DNA of 64,000 nucleotides from QFOX01 sp044237845 (GCA_044237845.1 JBIIEL010000004.1:1-64000); one strand, 5' to 3'. Counted from the first letter of the stretch, positions 34,488 through 43,396 are shown. Numbers and translations: made by a program. Notes: generated by a model from the sequence alone, not told the origin.

Positions 34488-35924
34488 CTAGCTTGGTGTG
34501 CTGATGGCAGTGCGCACCATGTGGCCCCACCCCTTTTTCTTACGCAGGAACTCCCACCAGCCGATGACGCGCCAGAGATTGTTGACCTGGCGGTAGCCAA
34601 AATTCTCGACGACTGAGATCAATGCGAGAATGGCAAGGTCGCGCGGGCTTGGGGCGCGGCGCAACTCCAGTTCTTCGAGAATGAGCGTATAGATGCTGAT
34701 CGACACGCCAAACATAAAAAACAGCGCTATATAGGCAAGCATCAACGGCGTGTTGAGCATGCCATACCACCAGAAAAGTGGGATCAGCAGATAGCCGAAC
34801 GCCTCGGTGAGAGGCCCTAGTACATCCGTGATAAAGCTGTAGGGAATACCCATCATACCAATTTTGCCGTAGCGTGGACGGAACATCATTCCTCGGTAGC
34901 GGAAGAATACCTCAAGTGCACCACGTTGCCACCGCCGCCGCTGACTGCCAAGGATATGCCAGGTTTCTGGCGCCTGCGTCCAACAGACGGACTCTGGCAC
35001 ATAGCACAATTTATAGGGGCGTTTTTGATCGCGCAGATAGCGATGCATCTTGAGGACCATCTCGTAATCTTCACCCACTGTGTCATCGGAAAAGCCGCCC
35101 ACATCCACCCAGATATCGCGGCGGAAGACTCCAAATGCACCGGAGATAATGCTCAACATTCCCCAATGGCTCCATGCCGTACGTGCCATCAGGAATGAGC
35201 GGAGATATTCGAGCGTCTGCACCAGCGGCAGGAATTGCCTGGAAAGCGCAGCTTTAACAACCTGTCCCTGACGCACTGTGCATCCGTTGAGAATACGAAT
35301 TGTGCCACCGACAGCAACCATGTGTTTCGGGTCTTCCATAAATGGGCGCACGACGCCAAACAACGACTCCACTTCGAGTAGCGAGTCTGCATCCACCACA
35401 CAAAACAGCGGTGTTCGACAATAATTGATTGCGGCATTAATCGCGTCGGCACGACCGCCATTTTCTTTGTCGACCACCAACAACTGCGGATAGAGTGCTG
35501 AACCATAAAGCCCGCGCGCGGCAGCGTGATGCACGGCCTGTTCATGTGCCCGCACCACGGGCGTCATTGAAAATGCTTCGATGAGCACCTGTAAAGTCCG
35601 ATCCTTTGAACCATCATTCGCTACAATAATGGCTACTTCAGGATAGCTTAGTGACAGCATGGAGCGAATACTCTCCACGATCGTTGTCTCTTCATTGTAG
35701 GCGGGAATCATCACGCTGATGGGGATAGCCACATCCGACATCATCATCTGCCAGGCATAGTCGCTGTCATCGGCCTGTTTGCGCGCGCGCAGCTCTTTCC
35801 ACGCGGCGGGCACTTGCAGAAGATAGACAAGGTTCTGAATCATCCCCACGGATAAGATCGCCCAGGAAATCGCCTGAACCCAGAGTGTGTGCTCTTGCAA
35901 AAACAGGCTGAAGCTGCTGCTCAT
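34488..35924 (-). CDS. processive GT2 glycosyltransferase (membrane polysaccharide synthase type)
   Basis: A 478-residue inner-membrane synthase. It has one N-terminal helix (about 13-35), a cytoplasmic GT-A domain and four or so C-terminal helices (about 365-380, 385-415, 428-440). Catalytic motifs: NDG (103-105), DAD (178-180), GEDYEM (284-289, the catalytic Asp) and QRRRWQRG (328-335), the Q/RxxRW motif of processive synthases such as PgaC, HasA and BcsA. It should polymerise a sugar from a nucleotide donor and pass it across the membrane. No PilZ domain is present. It overlaps the HEAT-repeat gene by 4 bases, and that gene may be its partner. Confidence 0.92.
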   Translation of the reverse strand: MSSSFSLFLQEHTLWVQAISWAILSVGMIQNLVYLLQVPAAWKELRARKQADDSDYAWQMMMSDVAIPISVMIPAYNEETTIVESIRSMLSLSYPEVAIIVANDGSKDRTLQVLIEAFSMTPVVRAHEQAVHHAAARGLYGSALYPQLLVVDKENGGRADAINAAINYCRTPLFCVVDADSLLEVESLFGVVRPFMEDPKHMVAVGGTIRILNGCTVRQGQVVKAALSRQFLPLVQTLEYLRSFLMARTAWSHWGMLSIISGAFGVFRRDIWVDVGGFSDDTVGEDYEMVLKMHRYLRDQKRPYKLCYVPESVCWTQAPETWHILGSQRRRWQRGALEVFFRYRGMMFRPRYGKIGMMGIPYSFITDVLGPLTEAFGYLLIPLFWWYGMLNTPLMLAYIALFFMFGVSISIYTLILEELELRRAPSPRDLAILALISVVENFGYRQVNNLWRVIGWWEFLRKKKGWGHMVRTAISTPS

Positions 35925-36997
35925 ACCAGTCCCCCGCGCTCGGCAAGCACTTGCTGGGCGATAACCCCCCTATTGCCTTCGCGACTCGCGATTGCTTGCA
36001 GTAGGGCGATGCCCTGATCACCATAGCGGTGAAGCGCTTCTGCCGCACGGAACCGTACCCACCAATCCGAATCGTCAAGCCGTGCCACCAGCGGTGCGAT
36101 GGCGGCGGGCAAGTGGAATCCGCCCAACGCTTGCGCGGCCTGCACGCGCACAGCTTGCTCTGGCGAGGTAAGATGTGGCAGAATCGCTTCCCCGGCGCGG
36201 CTGTCGCCTAGCTTGCTGAGTGCTGTAATCGCCGCCGCACAGATGTCGCTGTGTGGATCGTCGAGTAATGCCACCAGCGTATCTACTGCTTCAAGCACAC
36301 CGAGTGTGCCAAGCGCATGAATCCCCGCGAGGCGCACTTCCAGTACCGCTTCCGATTGTACCAATGCACACAATGAAGGAACCACCGGCGCGCCAAAACG
36401 CTGCAATACATCGGCCAGCATGAGCATATTTGTGCGACCTGAGCGACCAAGGCTCGCGAGGATATGGTCCAGATGCTGGGTTGCCCCACGCATGGCAAGA
36501 CCGCGTAACGCGGTGAGCTGCACATACATATCCGTTGCGCTTACCTGCTCAAGCAAATGGGAGAGTGAGGCTTCATCCGTACAATGCGCGAACAAAGTTA
36601 GCGTACGCAAGCGCTCGGATTTGCTGCCCGTACGCAGGTTTGTGCGTAGCAAGGTTATAAGGTCCCACGCCTCAAACATTGCAATGATTCGGTTAGCATC
36701 CTGCCCGCGTACGTTGCGCAATAAGGTCAGCGCGATGTTCATCACCACAGGCACATCAACGGCAGTCAGAGGTGGCAGGCTTGTCTTCGTTGGCGCCACC
36801 GGCGCGTTGATCGCTGCATGAAAACAACGTGTCCAATGCTGGGTATGGTGATCCGCATGGCGCAACTTCCGCACAAACAGCACGCGTTTGATAATCAGCC
36901 CCGCCATCACCACAAAAGCGAGCGCGGCAAGAATCAGCGATCCGTACCACAGCGCGGAGAGTAGCGTTGGCTCAGAACCGGTAGCTGATACTGGCAT
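35921..36997 (-). CDS. membrane-anchored HEAT-repeat protein
   Basis: A 358-residue protein with one membrane helix (about residues 17-35). The cytoplasmic part is made of HEAT repeats, clear from about residue 150 to 350 (AALRGLAMRG-, GIHALGTLG-, AAITALSKLGD-, AAQALGGFH-, AAEALHRYG-type units of about 31 residues). HEAT arrays are protein-binding scaffolds. An ATG 18 codons upstream exists, but this start overlaps the YaiO-type gene less (26 bases). The gene is sandwiched between the outer-membrane barrel gene and the synthase gene, so a scaffold role in the exporter is likely. Confidence 0.8.
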   Translation of the reverse strand: MPVSATGSEPTLLSALWYGSLILAALAFVVMAGLIIKRVLFVRKLRHADHHTQHWTRCFHAAINAPVAPTKTSLPPLTAVDVPVVMNIALTLLRNVRGQDANRIIAMFEAWDLITLLRTNLRTGSKSERLRTLTLFAHCTDEASLSHLLEQVSATDMYVQLTALRGLAMRGATQHLDHILASLGRSGRTNMLMLADVLQRFGAPVVPSLCALVQSEAVLEVRLAGIHALGTLGVLEAVDTLVALLDDPHSDICAAAITALSKLGDSRAGEAILPHLTSPEQAVRVQAAQALGGFHLPAAIAPLVARLDDSDWWVRFRAAEALHRYGDQGIALLQAIASREGNRGVIAQQVLAERGGLV

Positions 36998-38135
36998 TAT
37001 ATATGTCGCGGATGTAAGAGTTTTGGCGGTCGTCACGCGCGTAACCCACACGCAATGTGTTTACAGGCGTCACGTCATACGCCGCACCACCGAACCAGGT
37101 AGTGGTGTCAACTGTCACTCCGGCGACCGTATCGGGCGCAGAGGCATAGCCTGCATAAAACCGCAGTCCATCCGTCACCGTGCCGTCGAGACGACCATCC
37201 CAACCGTAGGCTTTTCTCTCGCTCGACTGGTCAACGATAATCCGCCGCCCGGCGACACTCCAACCATCCGCAACGTCGAGCTTCAGTCCGGGGTTGAGAT
37301 TGAGTACGCGCGTGTCGGCATAGGTATCGTAGCGCGCATCTATCGTCGCCCAAAGCGGCGTTGTACTATCCATCACTCGCATGGCGCCACCACCTGCCAC
37401 CCGGTTGCGCGGACGAAAATTGGCATGCGATACCAATGAAAGTGCGGCATAGCCATTAACAGTTGGTGAGAACTGGTGGTCAGCACCGAGTTCCACTTCA
37501 GCGTCACGCGCGTTGAACTGGTCGTAGCGTGTGAGCTTGCCATGCAGCGCCGTTTTGCGCGCGTCGAGAAAATGTGTCAGCTGCAAAAATTCCTGGTTCC
37601 AATTCGTTTGCGAGCGGCGCGAGAACTGGCTTAGCTCTAACCCTGTATCTACCTGCCATGGCAGGAAAGCTTCCTGAGCCGCGGCAGGCTTTGCTGCAGC
37701 CACACGGGCAGCCCGCGTCGCTTTCTGTGCACGCAACAATCCATCGCGCGCGTCCTGATAATCCGGGTGCTGGGTGAGAATGGCAGCATAGTGTTTTTCC
37801 GCTGTGGCGAAATGGCCCTGATGATAGGCAACCGAGCCGCGCAGCAACATCGCATCCGGGTTGGTTTGCTGGGCTTGCGGCAACGCGTTCAGAGCGGCTT
37901 CCGCTTCCCTATATTTTCCTGCCCAATCGAGCACGCGGATGCGTGCGAGCATCAGTTCGCCATCCTCCGGCGATTCCGCCAGCGCCTTTTTCAGCAATTC
38001 AAGTGCGGCGCCGTATTTTTTCTGCTCTGCCAGTTTACGGCTTTCGGCAACCGTCCCCATCGTGTTCAGGGCGAACGCTGCAGGTGCCAGCATCACCACG
38101 CTTATCATTGCTGCTACGAGTTGTGCCTTGCTCAT
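36972..38135 (-). CDS. TPR plus YaiO-type outer membrane beta-barrel protein
   Basis: A 387-residue protein with a signal peptide (about 1-22). TPR-like helices follow (about 28-140, LLKKALAESPEDGELMLARI, HYAAILTQHPDYQDARDGLL). A C-terminal beta-barrel (about 157-387) ends SISYRF with the terminal aromatic residue of outer-membrane proteins. The layout matches YaiO-family proteins and, in function, TPR-barrel exporters of polysaccharides such as PgaA or AlgK/AlgE. It is probably the outer-membrane exit for the product of the downstream synthase. It starts one base after the phosphorelay gene ends. Confidence 0.85.
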   Translation of the reverse strand: MSKAQLVAAMISVVMLAPAAFALNTMGTVAESRKLAEQKKYGAALELLKKALAESPEDGELMLARIRVLDWAGKYREAEAALNALPQAQQTNPDAMLLRGSVAYHQGHFATAEKHYAAILTQHPDYQDARDGLLRAQKATRAARVAAAKPAAAQEAFLPWQVDTGLELSQFSRRSQTNWNQEFLQLTHFLDARKTALHGKLTRYDQFNARDAEVELGADHQFSPTVNGYAALSLVSHANFRPRNRVAGGGAMRVMDSTTPLWATIDARYDTYADTRVLNLNPGLKLDVADGWSVAGRRIIVDQSSERKAYGWDGRLDGTVTDGLRFYAGYASAPDTVAGVTVDTTTWFGGAAYDVTPVNTLRVGYARDDRQNSYIRDIYNASISYRF

Positions 38136-38136
38136 C

Positions 38137-39270
38137 TTATACGCTCGCCGTCGCGGATTCCTGCATCAGACGCATACATCGTGCGACGACTTCCTCCGGA
38201 TTGAATGGCTTGATGATGTAATCCTCTGCCCCGGTATTCAGCCCCTCCAACACGTTACTGCTGTAGTGCCGTGCAGTGAGGAACACGACGGGAATATGCG
38301 CCAGCGCTTTGGTTTCCTTCATCATCCGCAGCAACGCCAATCCCTCAATGCCTGGCATCATGCGGTCGAGCAACGCAAGGCTAACCGGATTTTTGAGAAG
38401 AAATTTCCACGCCTCGGTGCCGTCTACCGTCATCGATACCTTGCAGCCAGCATGGCGGAATTTATGCGCCAGTAACTCGCGCACGGATTCATCATCGTCT
38501 ACAATCAGAATATGCCGCCCAAGGCGCTGCAAGCGCCGTTTGATTTTCTCTGACACTACCGTGGGAGAGAATGGTTTGGTGATGTAATCTACTGCACCCG
38601 CCATCAGCCCTTGCATCATTTCCTCGGGCCGATCACTCGCGGTGATCATCACCACCGGAATCCCCGAAATATCGGGCATCGCACGGATTTCTTCCAGCAG
38701 CTTGAGGCCGTGCGTGCCTTCTGGCATCCAGTCATCCAGCAGCACAAGATCGGGCTTTTCCGCCCGCATCAACGCCAGTGCTTCGTGACTGTTTGTGGCT
38801 TTGAGTATTACCGCATCGCGTGCGAATAGCCCGTGCAGAATGGCGTGCACTTCATCGTCGTCATCCACTACCAGCATTTTCGGCAATGCGTGGCCAGCGA
38901 CCTCTGCCTCTTCATGCAATTCGACTGCGGCTGCAGGCGAGGAACTTTCCTTAGCTAGTTCGCAGGCGGCGAGCAATGCGCGCAGATACGACACTTCTTT
39001 TGGGGACGCCTCTTCTGCCGGATGCATGAGCAATTCTTCAAGCGCACGTCCAGCGATGCTGATCTCGGGAAAGCCGTATGTCGCACCCGTGCCAGACAAT
39101 TTATGCGCCAGCGCTTTCATTTCCATCCGCGCGTTTTCAGGCCACGCGCCGACATTGCGCTCTGCCAGAAAGCGCTTCAATACCGCCACACGATTAGCAA
39201 GCTGCGCCACATAGCGCGCACGCAGCACCTGCATCTTGGATTCTACATCATGGCTTGCACTATCTGGCAT
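38137..39270 (-). CDS. Hpt - REC - REC phosphorelay protein
   Basis: A 377-residue soluble protein. The N-terminal Hpt domain (about 10-105) has His56 in ALAHKLSGTGATYG. The first receiver (about 132-248) has VVDDDDE and acceptor Asp179 in LVLLDDWMPEG, with a TKPF lysine. The second receiver (about 252-370) has IVDDDE, Asp302 in LALLDRMMPG and IKPF. There is no DNA-binding, GGDEF or enzymatic output domain, so its output must come through binding to another protein. The start overlaps the single-domain regulator by 11 bases. Confidence 0.92.
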   Translation of the reverse strand: MPDSASHDVESKMQVLRARYVAQLANRVAVLKRFLAERNVGAWPENARMEMKALAHKLSGTGATYGFPEISIAGRALEELLMHPAEEASPKEVSYLRALLAACELAKESSSPAAAVELHEEAEVAGHALPKMLVVDDDDEVHAILHGLFARDAVILKATNSHEALALMRAEKPDLVLLDDWMPEGTHGLKLLEEIRAMPDISGIPVVMITASDRPEEMMQGLMAGAVDYITKPFSPTVVSEKIKRRLQRLGRHILIVDDDESVRELLAHKFRHAGCKVSMTVDGTEAWKFLLKNPVSLALLDRMMPGIEGLALLRMMKETKALAHIPVVFLTARHYSSNVLEGLNTGAEDYIIKPFNPEEVVARCMRLMQESATASV

Positions 39271-39652
39271 GGTAATTCTCCCAGAGTTCAGTCAGTTGGG
39301 CAGACAGTAACATGGGATCGAAGGGTTTAGCAATCACGCCGATCGCTCCCTGCTGTAAATAGCGCGTCACATCCGCCGTCTGCACCCGCGCGGTCATGAA
39401 AACAACCGGGACAGAAGCCAACGCCGGATTTTGTTGTAGAGCTTTCAACGTGGCAGTGCCATCCATTTCCGGCATCATCACGTCGAGCAAAATAATATCC
39501 GGAGCGATCGTCTCTGCCTTCGCGACTGCCTCGGCACCGCTATGCAAACAGGTCACTGTAAAATCGCCGACCGTGGCGAGGGACATCTCCGCCACTTCGA
39601 GAATATCTGCCTCGTCATCGACACAAAGCACATGCTGCAATTTACGCGTCAT
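39260..39652 (-). CDS. single-domain response regulator
   Basis: A 130-residue stand-alone receiver domain: CVDDEAD acidic pocket, phospho-acceptor Asp57 in IILLDVMMPEMDG, Thr in VVFMTA and Lys in IAKPFDP. It could carry phosphate between the kinase gene upstream and the Hpt domain downstream. It overlaps both neighbours by 11 bases. Confidence 0.95.
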   Translation of the reverse strand: MTRKLQHVLCVDDEADILEVAEMSLATVGDFTVTCLHSGAEAVAKAETIAPDIILLDVMMPEMDGTATLKALQQNPALASVPVVFMTARVQTADVTRYLQQGAIGVIAKPFDPMLLSAQLTELWENYHAR

Positions 39653-40763
39653 CCGCGTTCTCCCCCATCATAGGAAACTCTACCCAGAAAGTCGCTCCCT
39701 CGCCAGGCGGGGAATCAAAACCAATCGTGCCGCCCATATGCTCGACCAGCGCTTTACTGATATGCAGCCCCAGACCAGAGCCGCCCTTTCTGCGTGTGAG
39801 CGACGAATCCGCTTGTACAAAGCGGCCAAAAATACGCTCACGGAATTCATCGGAAATTCCGGAGCCGCAATCCTTCACCGCGACCCGCACCTGGTCGCCA
39901 CACGACTCCACCCGAACAGTAACCACGCTATGTGCCGGCGAAAATTTAGCCGCATTCGAGAGCAGGTTCGACAAAATCTGAATGAAGCGCGCACCATCCA
40001 GATTCGCCACGAAATCACCCTCTTCAGCGATGATCTCGACCGATACGTCGTATTTCGTTGCGTAGCCATGGGTTGCATCCACCGCCTGCTGAGTGAGGGC
40101 AAGAATCGATTCCGGCTGCATTTCAAGCCGCATATGGCCGGAGGCGATTTTATCGATATCAAGAATATCGTTAATCAGCACAATCAGCCGTTCGCTGTTG
40201 CTATGGGCGATCGTAATTAACCGTCGGACTTTCTCTGGCAGCGCATCCGCCATCGTGCCAACAACCAGCCCCAGCGCACCGCGGATGGAGGTGAGCGGTG
40301 TGCGCAATTCATGGCTCACCATCGAAATAAATTCATTCTTCATGTTCTCGAGCTGCTTGCGTTGTACCGCATATTGCATCGCGCGTTTGATCGATTGGCT
40401 GTTAATGTTACTTTTGAGTAGCCAGTCCTGTGCTCCACATTCCACGGCAGAGAGAGCCATTTCTTCTTCCGCCACCCCGCTCACCGGACCGGTGACCATA
40501 ATAATCGGCAAGCTGGGTGCCACCGACTGCAGACTGAGCAGCCCGTTAAACCCGATCGTATCCGGCAGGGTAAAATCGAGCAGCACCACGTCGAACGCTT
40601 CTGTTTCGAGCAGATGAATCGCTTCGCGCAGCAACCGCGTTTTGTGCAGGCTGTAATGTATAAAGCCGCTCTGCGCGAGCGCTGCCTCAATCAGTGCGAT
40701 ATCGCTCGCGGAATCCTCCACCAGCAATATTCGCAAACTATTCGCTAACGTAACTTTTTCCAT
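39642..40763 (-). CDS. REC-linked cytoplasmic histidine kinase
   Basis: A 373-residue kinase with no membrane segment. An N-terminal receiver (LLVEDSASD, acceptor Asp63 in VVLLDFTLPD) is followed by HisKA (His151 in ISMVSHELRTPLTSI) and HATPase (ILSNLLSNAAKFS, DCGSGIS, GGSGLGLHIS). The upstream ATG at 40784 adds seven residues. It is the first gene of the seven-gene glycan operon and probably feeds the two regulator genes that follow. Confidence 0.92.
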   Translation of the reverse strand: MEKVTLANSLRILLVEDSASDIALIEAALAQSGFIHYSLHKTRLLREAIHLLETEAFDVVLLDFTLPDTIGFNGLLSLQSVAPSLPIIMVTGPVSGVAEEEMALSAVECGAQDWLLKSNINSQSIKRAMQYAVQRKQLENMKNEFISMVSHELRTPLTSIRGALGLVVGTMADALPEKVRRLITIAHSNSERLIVLINDILDIDKIASGHMRLEMQPESILALTQQAVDATHGYATKYDVSVEIIAEEGDFVANLDGARFIQILSNLLSNAAKFSPAHSVVTVRVESCGDQVRVAVKDCGSGISDEFRERIFGRFVQADSSLTRRKGGSGLGLHISKALVEHMGGTIGFDSPPGEGATFWVEFPMMGENADDA

Positions 40764-41409
40764 GCGCGCACCCAATCGCGTCATGCTAAATTGATTCCGT
40801 TGGCTTCTCTAGGGATAAGGCTGCACGACAGGAATTTCGCCTACAAAAGCGGGCTAGGCGTGTACATTACACCACAAATGAGGCCAAAGTCGCACATGGC
40901 AGGGTGCGTTTCATCGCCACGCGATTATGACCAGAACAAGCCAACGTATCAGGCCACCAGAATCGCCACCCACACTATTGCGGCATTCACGAGTGAAATT
41001 GCTAGCAGGATTTTATTTTTAAAGCCAATTTTTGCCTACAAATCTAATCGCTTTTTAAGAAGCCAAGAATCTTTGCTCATCTACATGGAAAATTTTTTAA
41101 ATCTGCTGGTATCGCTATCTTGACCCGCACATTCGCCTCTAGAGATAACCCTCCGCAACAGGCTCCATTCCGCCCTAGCAGTGATAGTCTCCAGTCATTC
41201 TGGCAATAAAAAGCCTGCCCAAGGCGCGGCTGAGGGTGCGGGTAGCTAAAATGACAGGAGGCATATGGGAAACTGGTGGTCGGCAGCGGAGTCGGAGCGA
41301 ACCAATTAGTGGTATTCGTAAACGCCATGAACGAGATGGGCAAGATATTTGAGAGCCATGTAAAACTTGAGAAAAAGGCGTTCAAGTTTGAACCTATGCT
41401 ACTTGCAGC
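40764..41409. other. non-coding stretch with a possible gene remnant
   Basis: About 640 bases without a convincing gene, noticeably A/T-rich between 40980 and 41110. On the plus strand, 41257-41413 reads as an open C-terminal-looking fragment (VVGSGVGANQLVVFVNAMNE then KIFESHVKLEKKAFKFEP) with no start or upstream partner. I take it as a possible decayed gene. The operon promoter should lie near 40785-40900. Confidence 0.35.
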
Positions 41410-41841
41410 TTAATCCCGTGGCGTGATGTTGTCGCGCCGCTTGAGAATAATATCCAAAATGCCGCTGCGGATTTGATCGAATAAGCGCGGCGGCAAAAAG
41501 CCATAGGTCATTTCACCCGGCTTACCGGGAACAGGTCGCAGATCATAGCCCGGCCAGACGAACTGATTCACCTCATCGAGGATTACCCATGAGCGATCAT
41601 CATCCAGCCCTAAATGCTGCTTCACTCGCAGGGGAATTTCTAAGCAGGGAGTGCCGGGGGATGGTGGTGAATGCGTGATGGGCGCAACGGTGACTTGCGT
41701 GCCGCTATCGTGCTTCTCCACCGACAACACGATGACGCACGGACGGCTCTTTCGGCCTTCCTCCTGACCTGCCTCAAACTCCCTGCGCCATAAAAAGGCG
41801 TAGGAAATCACGAGGCCGGGTTCTGGATTTGGAATGGCCAT
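41410..41841 (-). CDS. PemK/MazF-like toxin, type II TA
   Basis: A 143-residue protein with a PemK-like beta-barrel start: GLVISYAFLWRREFEAGQEEGRKSRPCVIVLSVE, where the RPCVIV strand is the family hallmark, then VTVAPITHSPP. Toxins of this type are endoribonucleases. It is 6 bases downstream of a Phd/YefM-type antitoxin gene, the usual antitoxin-first order. It is longer than classical MazF, and many alphaproteobacteria have similar unassigned members, so activity is not certain. Confidence 0.78.
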   Translation of the reverse strand: MAIPNPEPGLVISYAFLWRREFEAGQEEGRKSRPCVIVLSVEKHDSGTQVTVAPITHSPPSPGTPCLEIPLRVKQHLGLDDDRSWVILDEVNQFVWPGYDLRPVPGKPGEMTYGFLPPRLFDQIRSGILDIILKRRDNITPRD

Positions 41842-41847
41842 GGTGGA

Positions 41848-42114
41848 TTAGTCGTCGAGCAGGCTGTTCAGGTGATCGTGCTTTGCGTCCATTTTACTGG
41901 CGGCTATCGCCTGAATGGTTTCTTCGGATAGCCCTTCTACTGCAAACGCTTTGGGCATCTGTGCCTTCATCCGCAGATAGGCCTCATAGTCTGAACCTGA
42001 CACGAAATAACCTGTCACGCGATCATGGCTGGTGACGGCCACCGGCTCACGCTGCGCGGCTTCACGGTAACGGCCAAAGTTCTTTGAAAACTCGCTGGAA
42101 GGAACAGTAATCAT
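41848..42114 (-). CDS. Phd/YefM-type antitoxin
   Basis: An 88-residue protein beginning MITVPSSEFSKNFGRYREAA, then EPVAVTSHDRVTGYFVSGSDYEAY, the Phd/YefM DNA-binding fold. The acidic, probably disordered C-terminus would bind the toxin encoded next. An upstream ATG at 42165 adds 17 residues unlike the family. A GGAG (42121-42124, minus strand) precedes the chosen start. Confidence 0.85.
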   Translation of the reverse strand: MITVPSSEFSKNFGRYREAAQREPVAVTSHDRVTGYFVSGSDYEAYLRMKAQMPKAFAVEGLSEETIQAIAASKMDAKHDHLNSLLDD

Positions 42115-42332
42115 AAGCGTATCTCCTATTTCCCTTATTATACCCAAATTACAGATAATACGCAAGATGTTCTATGCTCCGCCTCCCAGTTACCTCAGCG
42201 GAGTCGGATAGAACCGGAAAAATTAGCCTTATAATTCAGCGCTTTTGAACGATTATAACGCAAAATCAGGACAAAATCCTAGAACCGCCTCAACCAGCAG
42301 TAGGTCTACATCTGAATTTTTGAAAGGGAGAT

Positions 42333-42408
<76 letters not shown>

Positions 42409-42461
42409 ACGCGCAATGCTGCGCCCCGAATCGGGCAGGGAGGGTGGTAGACGAATCATCC

Positions 42462-42620
42462 GCCCCCGTCAACGGCAAAAATAATGGGGTGGAAACGGAT
42501 TTCTTCAGTTTCGCGTCATAGGGGGGGCGTATAGGTGGTTTTCGACAACATAGACGACCTTATAGACGATCTTTAGACAGCTTCTTTCACTCCCATTCCA
42601 CCATACATTCAGGAGATTTT
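42462..42620. other. divergent spacer between tRNA-Ala and the charged secreted protein
   Basis: On the minus strand TTGACG (42472-42467) is a candidate -35 for tRNA-Ala. Towards the plus-strand gene lie three spaced copies of TAGAC(G/A) (42551-42577) and a GGAG ribosome site at 42612-42615. Confidence 0.35.
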
Positions 42621-43340
42621 ATGACGATGCGTAAATCACTGTTACTGGCCTCCGCGGCATTTACCCTTATCGGTGCGGGCGCGGCGGTTGCCGAATCAGC
42701 CCCGGCCGATATCGCGCGTGACCCAAAGGTGGCCGCTGCCGATGCGGCGCACCAGAAGCTGCACTCGCTGCGCGATAACCGTCAGGAAATCATCGGCGAC
42801 CGGAGGGAGCTGCATGAGGACCGGAAGGAGCTGCGTGATGCGCGCCGTGAAGGCAATGCCGATGCGGTAGCTGCAGAGAAAGTGGAAGTCAAACAAGGCC
42901 GCGAAGAGCTGCGCGACGATATGCGCGCGCGCCATGAAGAGCGCAAAGAATTGCGTGATGACCGTCGTGAGCACCGCCAGGAGATGCACGGCAAGCATCA
43001 GGAAAAACGCGCAGAGCATCGCGAGAAGCGTCAGGACCGTCGTGAACATCTGCGTCCCGGGCATATCCCAGCAGGCGGCCCCGAAACACAAACCAGACCA
43101 AAGGTGGACGTGAATGCGCCAACGACCAAACCGCCAGTGGTGGGTCTGGGTAGCGGTGGTCCTGCACCGATGGAAGGTCGTCCAATGGAAATGCCACCAC
43201 GCCCACGTCCGGAGCCGGTGAAAGAATTTCCACGCCCAGCCGTCACCCGGCAAGGTGACGCATCCGCACCCACCGCGGTGATCAAAGGCGCGCCCGTATC
43301 GACCGATGCGCCAACCGCCGATGATGCTGCCGCGCACTAA
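42621..43340 (+). CDS. secreted charged coiled-coil protein of unknown function
   Basis: A 239-residue protein with a signal peptide (cleavage about AVAE, residue 24). The central part (about 40-145) is almost entirely Arg, Glu, Asp, His and Lys (DRRELHEDRKELRDARRE type), predicted as a long charged helix with 7-residue periodicity. The C-terminal 90 residues are Pro/Gly/Thr-rich and probably unfolded. No family was recognised. The His/Glu-rich helix resembles periplasmic metal-binding or chaperone-like proteins (CpxP/Spy-like by composition only). A strong terminator follows. Confidence 0.7.
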   Translation: MTMRKSLLLASAAFTLIGAGAAVAESAPADIARDPKVAAADAAHQKLHSLRDNRQEIIGDRRELHEDRKELRDARREGNADAVAAEKVEVKQGREELRDDMRARHEERKELRDDRREHRQEMHGKHQEKRAEHREKRQDRREHLRPGHIPAGGPETQTRPKVDVNAPTTKPPVVGLGSGGPAPMEGRPMEMPPRPRPEPVKEFPRPAVTRQGDASAPTAVIKGAPVSTDAPTADDAAAH

Positions 43341-43367
43341 TATTCGTTCGTAACATCCCCACTTTAT

Positions 43368-43396
43368 ACGGCCGGGCTCACCCCCGGCCGTTTTTT
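43368..43396 (+). terminator. intrinsic terminator
   Basis: ACGGCCGGG (43368-43376) pairs with CCCGGCCGT (43383-43391) across a 6-base loop and runs into six T residues. It lies 28 bases after the charged secreted protein gene. Confidence 0.92.

Noticed and set aside
40949..41040. Possible small membrane peptide on the minus strand
   Set aside because: A hydrophobic run ending in a stop is visible, but the frame has no ATG, GTG or TTG start and begins right after a stop.
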